From the NCBI GenBank assembly GCA_023473795.1, contig JAMCYS010000127.1, positions 1 to 64,000 of the forward strand: a stretch of 64,000 nt of DNA, in the 5' to 3' direction. Both the position numbers and the translations under genes were made by a program. The notes beneath the pieces were generated by a model. The model was not told the origin of the DNA. It made no database searches and saw only the letters and a list, made by a program, of their open reading frames with translations. Positions 58,136 to 64,000 of this stretch are shown one piece after another; position 1 is the stretch's first letter, and every line of letters starts with the position of its first letter. This DNA comes from Chloroflexota bacterium (GTDB lineage Bacteria; Chloroflexota; UBA6077; FW602-bin22; JAMCYS01).

Positions 58136-61100
58136 ATGGCGAACGGAGCACGCGCTCGCCGGCTGGCACTCAATCTGTTCCTGGTCGTGGCCCTGCTGAT
58201 CAATCTGCTGCCCGGCGTGGCCCTGGGAGCGCCCACTCCCACGCCGACGGCCGCTGCCACGCCCAGCGCGACGGCAAAGGCCAGCCTACCACCGCCGACG
58301 CCCGCACCGAGTCCTTCACGGGCACCCGCTATCGCAACCCCGACGCCCACCGCTACGTTCGCCCCTGCCACTCCTACCGTCGCGCCAACTTCCACGCCAA
58401 CCGTCACCCCGGCTGTGCCCGCCGCCGGTCTCGTGGCCGATGGGGCGGGTGCCAGCCTGACGCTGCCTGGCGAGGGCACCCTGGTCGTGCCATCGGGCGC
58501 ACTCACCGGACGGGCACGCTTTGGCCTGTCGATGGGTCGGTCGCGTAGCGAGGCGGGTCTGGCGCGGCTGCACCCAATCACAGACCCCTTCGAGATCTCG
58601 GCGAGGGCTGAGCCGGCCGGCAAAGCCGTCACCCGTCTCGAGCGGGCGCTCACCCTGCGCTTGAACTTGGACCGTGCCTCGGTGCCCAAGGAGCGCTTGG
58701 CCAAGCCAGAGGCGCTGTTGCGCACCCAGAAGGGCTGGGAGGCCGTTGGCTCGGCCTTCGACAGAGCCACTAGCACCCTCTCGCTGGAGCTCGCTGAGCT
58801 GCCCGCGGTGGTCGTGGTGGTCGACGGCGCCCAGGAAGCTAACCCCGAGGGCTGGGACCCCACTGACCCGGCGGGCGTGCAGCTGGGCGATGGGGGTTGG
58901 GGGGTTGCCTACTCGGATGGGGCCAACGTCCTGTTTAGGCGCAGTCTGCCCAGCCAGGGCCCCGACTACTGGCTAGGCGCCGTGACGATTGAGACGAGCG
59001 CCGACAAGCCGGCTTTGGTTCGCCTGGGTGACACCCTGGTGGCCGTATACCGAAAGGTGTCCGGGACTTACAGACAGGCCTTTGTGCGCACCTCTACCGA
59101 CTACGGTGCCACCTGGTCGGCGCCACAACAATTGACGGGCGAGACGGTCGACGTCTATCAGGTCCAGGCTGTGATCGACGGCGACACAGCCTACCTCTTC
59201 TGGAGCCTGAGCAACTCCTCGCGGCAGCTGTGGTACCGAACCTCGACCGACCTGGTGAACTGGAGCGCCGCCTCGCTGGTAGGCCGAGCCATCGGGTCCA
59301 CCGTCCTCTCCGTGGACCCCTCTTTCGACATCGAGCGTTCGCCCTCGGGCGACTGGTGTCTGGTCTGGCGCGATGTCTCCACGGTGGAGGACTTCCCCGG
59401 CGCGGCCTACAACGCCTCCTACCCGGTGGCCTGGTTCGGCTCCTCGCCCGATCTATCCTCGACGAACTGGGCCAACGTGCACGAGGCCACCTGGCCCTAT
59501 TCCGACGCCGGCTCCGGGGGAATGAGCCTCGCCGTGGCTGGCGGGGGTACGCTCTACCTGGGCTACACCCACGGCTACCGCTGGGATTCCTACGCCTACT
59601 ACCGCACCAGCGGCGACGGCGGGGCTACCTGGTCGGAGCGAACGATCTTTGGCTACGAGCCTAGCCGACCTACGGATGGCTGGCAAGACGTGTGGGCGGG
59701 CAACACTAACCTGGCGCTGGACGACGCGGGGGCGGTGCGCGCCTTCTGGGACATGAGCGCCGGCTCCGTGGGCGGCAGTGATACCTACGGGGCGCAGGTC
59801 TTCTGGAGCGACCTGCCGGGCGGGCCCATCACTGCCGTGCCGGCGGGGGCTGAAGTGCAGAGCCAGCTGGGCAACGTCTGCTGGTCCTGCTACCGGGCCG
59901 ACCCGGTAAGCACGACCACGGGCAACTTCACCCTGCCCGAGACCGATGTCGCCGTGTCGGGCCGCGGCCTGGGTGTGGCCTTCACGCGCACCTACAACTC
60001 CGGGCGGCTGGTCGATGGGCCCTTGGGCTACGGCTGGACCCATGACTACGACACGCGGCTGACGGTGTTTGCAGGCGGCCAAGTAATAATCGTCGACGGC
60101 TCCGGCCGCAACGATCTCTATACCCCAGCTTCGGGCGGCGGCTACACGGCGCCGCCGGGCAGGTTCGTCACGCTGGCGCACAACCAGGACGGCAGCTGGA
60201 CGCTCACCGAGCGTAATCAGGTCAGGCAGACCTTCTCGCCCGCGGGCAATCTCGTCAGTCTGGCCGACCGCAACGGCAACACCGTTTCCCTGGCCTACGA
60301 CGAGAACGGCCGGTTGTCCTCGATCACGGATCCGGCAGGACGGGCCCTCAGCTTCACCTATAACGGCCAGCGCCTCGCCAGCCTCACGGACGCGCTCGGT
60401 CGGTCGGTCGGCTATACTTACAGCCCCGCTGGCGACCTGAGCACGGTCACCGACGTACGGGGCAAGGTCTGGACCTACACCTACGACGATGCCCACCGCC
60501 TCTTGACCAAGGTCGATCCCCACAGCCATACCGTGCTCGCCAACACCTACGGCTCGCTGGGCCGGGTGAAGAACCAGAAGGATGCCAAGAACGTCGAGAC
60601 CGTCTTCAACTACGGCGTCGGCGTCAACTCGGCCGTCGACCCGCGCGGCGACAGCACGACCTACCAGTTTGACACCCTGTATCGCGTGACCAAGATTGTC
60701 GACGCCGATGGCAAAGAGGTTTACCAATACTGGGACACCGCCAACAATCTGACGCGCCTCCGTGACCAGCGCAAGTCCGTCGAGGAGAACACATACTATA
60801 CGTACGACGCCTATGGCAACGTACTCACCCGTACGAACGGCCTTTACAACGTCTGGACCTACACATACAACGCCTTCAACGACGTAACGACCGCGCGGGA
60901 CCCGCTCAACCACGCGACAACCTACGGTTACGACACGCCGGGCAACCTGACGAGCGTCACCAATGCCAAGAACGAGCAGACGACCTTCGGCTACGACGCC
61001 TACGGGCAACTCACCTCGGTCAGCGATGCCCGTAACAAGGTCACGACCTTCGCCTACGACACCTACGGCAACCAGACGACGCTGACCGACCCCTACGACA

Positions 61101-63886
61101 AGATCTGGACCTCGACCTACGACCTGGCCGGGCGCAAGACCGGGGTCAGCGACCCCCTGAGCCACTCTGCCTCGTTCGACTACGACGCCGCGGGTAACCT
61201 GCTGAGCGCGACCGACGGCCGGGACAAGACGACCACCTACGCCTACGACGACGCCGGCAACCGCACCGCCGTCACCGACCCCAACCTGAAGGTGACGACG
61301 TACGCCTACGACGAGAAGAATCGGCTGGTTTCGCTCACCGACGCGGCCAACGGTATCACGACCTACGCGTACGACGCCAACGACAACCTGCTCTCAATCA
61401 CCGACGCCAACAACCACGCCCGAACTTGGACCTATGGCAAGCTCAACCGCGTGCTCAGCGAAACCGACGCCCTGGGCAAGGTCACGACCTACGAATACGA
61501 TGGCGCCGGCAACCGCGCCAAGCGCATAGATCCGATGGGGGCGGTGACCCTCTACGCCTACGATACGATCAGCAGGCTGACCTCGGTCAGCTTCCCCACA
61601 GGCTACATCGTCTACGCCTACAACGCCGCCAACCTGCGCACCTCGCTGACCGACGCCACGGGCGCGACCGCATACGCCTACGACGAGCTCGACCGGCTGA
61701 CCTCCGTGACCCAGCCGGGCAACAGGGTGGTGGGCTACCAGTACGACGCCGCGGGCAACCGCACGCGCCTCGCCTACCCGGACAACAAGGTCGTCGATTA
61801 CGCCTACGACGACGCCAACCGGATGAGCACCGTGACCGACTGGCTCAACCGGGTCACGAGCTACACGTACGATGACGCCGGGCGGCTGGTAACGACCTCC
61901 CTGCCCAACGGCGTGGTCGAGACCCTGGCCTACAACAACGCCAACCAGTTGACGAGCCTAGCCGCCGCCAGGAACGGCACCACTCTCACCAGCTTCGCCT
62001 ACGCTCTCGACGACGCCGGGGTGCGCGCGGCCGTGCAGGACCTTGCCGGCAGCGAGACCTACAACTACGACGACCTGTACCGGCTGACGGGGGCCACCTA
62101 TGCCGACAACGCCACCCAGACCTACAGCTACGACGCCGTGGGCAACCGCTCGGGCCTGAGCGGCGTGACCTACGACGACCAGGGGCAGCCGGTGCCCTTC
62201 GACCACACCTACGCCTATGACGAGGCGGACAGGCTGACGGCGGGGGCGGGGGCGACCTACACCTACGACGATAACGGCAACCAGGCCAGTCGCACGCGGG
62301 GGGGCGCGACCACCTACTACTGCTGGGACGCGCTGAATCGGCTGGCGGAGACCACGGACGCGGCCCCTTGCCCGACGGTGCTGCGAATCAACGCCGGGGT
62401 CGGCACCTACGCCGACACGGCGGGCAACCAGTGGTCGGCGGACTGGGGCTACACGGGCGGCTCCACCCTTACCAGCGCCTCGGCCATCGCCGGCACTGAC
62501 GACGACGCGCTGTATCAGACCGAACGCTACGGCGCCTTCAGCTACGCGCTTCCCATGCCGAACGGCGAGTACACGCTGACGCTGAAGTTCGCCGAACTCT
62601 ACTGCACGAGCGCCAACTGCCGCAAGTTCAACGTGGCAGTAGAGGGGGCCACCGTGCTCCAGGACTTCGACGTCTTCGCGGCGGCTGGGGGGCGGTTCAT
62701 CGCCCACGACCGTACTTTCACCGTCAACGTGAGCGATGGAGTCCTGAACCTTCAGTTCAGCAAAGTGGTGGCCGACGCCACAGTGCAGGGCATCCAGGTC
62801 GTGCGCAACGGCGTGGGCAGCCTGAGCAACACCTACAGCTACCGGGGCGACGGCCTGCGGGGCGGCAAGACGGAGGGCGGCAGCACCACCACCTACACCT
62901 GGGACCTGAACGCGGGCCTGCCGGTGGTGCTGCGGGACGGCGCCAACACCTACGTCTACGGCCTGGGGCTGATCAGCCAGACGGACGATTTGGGGAATCA
63001 GACCTACTTCCTGGGCGACGGGCTGGGCAGCACGCGGGCGCTGACGGATGCCGCGGGCGAGGTGGTGGCTACCTATGACTACGACGTCTTTGGGGCCCCG
63101 CGTGCCGGCACGGGCACGGGGAGCACGGAGTACCGCTTCACCGGCCAGCAGGACGACGCCGCCCTGGGCTACCAGTACCTGCGGGCCAGGTACTACGACC
63201 CGGCCACCGGCAGGTTCATCAGCAGGGACCCGTTCCAGGGGTCCGTCGGCACTCCAGGGAGCCTGCACCGGTACGCATATGGGCTGAACAATCCTTCGAA
63301 CTACGCCGATCCGACCGGCAAATTGGCCTGGGTGGTGGCCGGAGCGCTGATCGGCGGCGCGCTTGGTGCTGGCACCTACGCGGTGACGCACTGGGAGCAG
63401 ATACAACGTGGCGACGTCAACTGGGGTGAGGCCGCTGTCTACGCCGGAGCCGGTGCACTGGCAGGCTCGGGTGTGGGCGCCGTGGCCGAGCTGTTGGGTG
63501 GCTCGGTGGCCGTGGCTAGTGGGTGGGGTGGTGCGGCTCCGGCAGTCCCGCTGGCTGCGTCGAACTGGCGGCAGGCAGAGCAGGCAGCAGGGCAGTTTAT
63601 CAATCAGGCAAAGAACACGCTCCAGTTCCAGAGCCCATCATTGACAGCCAACTATCGCGTGCCGGATTTTGCGGGGTCCCTTGCTAGCGGCCGTCCATAC
63701 ATCGCTGACTGCAAGTATGTCCAGCAATTGACGACCGTAACCGATCAGCTTCGGGACTATCTGGAACTGTCTAGGGGGTCTGGGGGAGAGCTCTACCTGT
63801 TTGTTCGCGCCAGCACTACCATGTCCGACAGTTTCAGTAATTGGGTCTCCAGCAATGGCGTGCAAGTGCTCCCGTTTTTCCGGTAG
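58136..63886 (+). CDS. Secreted RHS/YD-repeat polymorphic toxin-like protein
   Basis: GAGGAGG RBS, signal peptide, Pro/Thr linker, ZU5-like region, Asp-boxes, >20 YD-type repeats, malectin-like insert, terminal core motif YLRARYYDPATGRFISRDPF..YADPTGK, variable tip. Confidence 0.88.
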   Translation: MANGARARRLALNLFLVVALLINLLPGVALGAPTPTPTAAATPSATAKASLPPPTPAPSPSRAPAIATPTPTATFAPATPTVAPTSTPTVTPAVPAAGLVADGAGASLTLPGEGTLVVPSGALTGRARFGLSMGRSRSEAGLARLHPITDPFEISARAEPAGKAVTRLERALTLRLNLDRASVPKERLAKPEALLRTQKGWEAVGSAFDRATSTLSLELAELPAVVVVVDGAQEANPEGWDPTDPAGVQLGDGGWGVAYSDGANVLFRRSLPSQGPDYWLGAVTIETSADKPALVRLGDTLVAVYRKVSGTYRQAFVRTSTDYGATWSAPQQLTGETVDVYQVQAVIDGDTAYLFWSLSNSSRQLWYRTSTDLVNWSAASLVGRAIGSTVLSVDPSFDIERSPSGDWCLVWRDVSTVEDFPGAAYNASYPVAWFGSSPDLSSTNWANVHEATWPYSDAGSGGMSLAVAGGGTLYLGYTHGYRWDSYAYYRTSGDGGATWSERTIFGYEPSRPTDGWQDVWAGNTNLALDDAGAVRAFWDMSAGSVGGSDTYGAQVFWSDLPGGPITAVPAGAEVQSQLGNVCWSCYRADPVSTTTGNFTLPETDVAVSGRGLGVAFTRTYNSGRLVDGPLGYGWTHDYDTRLTVFAGGQVIIVDGSGRNDLYTPASGGGYTAPPGRFVTLAHNQDGSWTLTERNQVRQTFSPAGNLVSLADRNGNTVSLAYDENGRLSSITDPAGRALSFTYNGQRLASLTDALGRSVGYTYSPAGDLSTVTDVRGKVWTYTYDDAHRLLTKVDPHSHTVLANTYGSLGRVKNQKDAKNVETVFNYGVGVNSAVDPRGDSTTYQFDTLYRVTKIVDADGKEVYQYWDTANNLTRLRDQRKSVEENTYYTYDAYGNVLTRTNGLYNVWTYTYNAFNDVTTARDPLNHATTYGYDTPGNLTSVTNAKNEQTTFGYDAYGQLTSVSDARNKVTTFAYDTYGNQTTLTDPYDKIWTSTYDLAGRKTGVSDPLSHSASFDYDAAGNLLSATDGRDKTTTYAYDDAGNRTAVTDPNLKVTTYAYDEKNRLVSLTDAANGITTYAYDANDNLLSITDANNHARTWTYGKLNRVLSETDALGKVTTYEYDGAGNRAKRIDPMGAVTLYAYDTISRLTSVSFPTGYIVYAYNAANLRTSLTDATGATAYAYDELDRLTSVTQPGNRVVGYQYDAAGNRTRLAYPDNKVVDYAYDDANRMSTVTDWLNRVTSYTYDDAGRLVTTSLPNGVVETLAYNNANQLTSLAAARNGTTLTSFAYALDDAGVRAAVQDLAGSETYNYDDLYRLTGATYADNATQTYSYDAVGNRSGLSGVTYDDQGQPVPFDHTYAYDEADRLTAGAGATYTYDDNGNQASRTRGGATTYYCWDALNRLAETTDAAPCPTVLRINAGVGTYADTAGNQWSADWGYTGGSTLTSASAIAGTDDDALYQTERYGAFSYALPMPNGEYTLTLKFAELYCTSANCRKFNVAVEGATVLQDFDVFAAAGGRFIAHDRTFTVNVSDGVLNLQFSKVVADATVQGIQVVRNGVGSLSNTYSYRGDGLRGGKTEGGSTTTYTWDLNAGLPVVLRDGANTYVYGLGLISQTDDLGNQTYFLGDGLGSTRALTDAAGEVVATYDYDVFGAPRAGTGTGSTEYRFTGQQDDAALGYQYLRARYYDPATGRFISRDPFQGSVGTPGSLHRYAYGLNNPSNYADPTGKLAWVVAGALIGGALGAGTYAVTHWEQIQRGDVNWGEAAVYAGAGALAGSGVGAVAELLGGSVAVASGWGGAAPAVPLAASNWRQAEQAAGQFINQAKNTLQFQSPSLTANYRVPDFAGSLASGRPYIADCKYVQQLTTVTDQLRDYLELSRGSGGELYLFVRASTTMSDSFSNWVSSNGVQVLPFFR
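62381..62812 (+). other. Malectin-like domain region inserted within RHS barrel
   Basis: LRINAGVGTYADTAGNQWSADWGYTGG..YALPMPNGEYTLTLKFAELYC..VLNLQFSKVVADATVQGIQVV. Confidence 0.7.
63560..63883 (+). other. C-terminal nuclease-like toxin tip, PD-(D/E)xK type (Tox-REase-7-like)
   Basis: YRVPDFAG..YIADCKYVQQLTTVTDQLRDYLELSRGSGGELYLFVRAST. Confidence 0.65.
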
Positions 63887-64000
63887 CCATTGTCACGACT
63901 TGGTTCGTGGGCCGAATCGGCGATGGCTGCCTCCTGCTGGTTCTCTTTGTAGAGCCTCGACATTGGTGGTTGGGGGCACGGATCGGCTGGCACCCGAACG

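Noticed and set aside
59453-61165. 570-aa minus-strand ORF opposite the RHS gene (also 61958-63406)
   Set aside because: Val/Gly/Ala-rich antisense translation of YD repeats; no independent coding motif
60300-62300. Periodic GCCTACGAC-like DNA resembling a repeat array or CRISPR
   Set aside because: Coding periodicity of YD repeats inside one open frame; spacers and repeat lengths are not CRISPR-like
58136-63886. T6SS-associated Rhs effector
   Set aside because: No PAAR or VgrG module and no T6SS genes nearby; a Sec signal peptide is present instead

Overview
High-GC bacterial chromosome segment. Gene content and the Pro/Thr-rich exported proteins suggest Chloroflexota, but that is an inference. 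Most of the window is conserved housekeeping: a pyrimidine operon (pyrB-pyrC-carA-carB-pyrK-pyrD), an initiator tRNA with its own consensus promoter and terminator, tilS-hpt-ftsH, an nfeD-slipin pair, hisS, lysS, serS, and a long division/cell-wall (dcw) cluster from mraZ to ftsZ with no visible murE or murB. The accessory or unusual parts are: (i) a ~1.9 kaa secreted RHS/YD-repeat protein at the right end, with Asp-box and malectin-like modules and a lower-GC C-terminal PD-(D/E)xK-like toxin tip; (ii) an exact in-frame 726-bp tandem duplication inside a CaiB/BaiF-type CoA-transferase gene; (iii) an SPFH + Arc/RHH gene pair with a palindromic operator-like site on its -10 box, followed by a truncated ABC ATPase; (iv) unlisted small ORFs and structured leaders. 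All calls come from reading the sequence and the supplied translations. No database searches were run.
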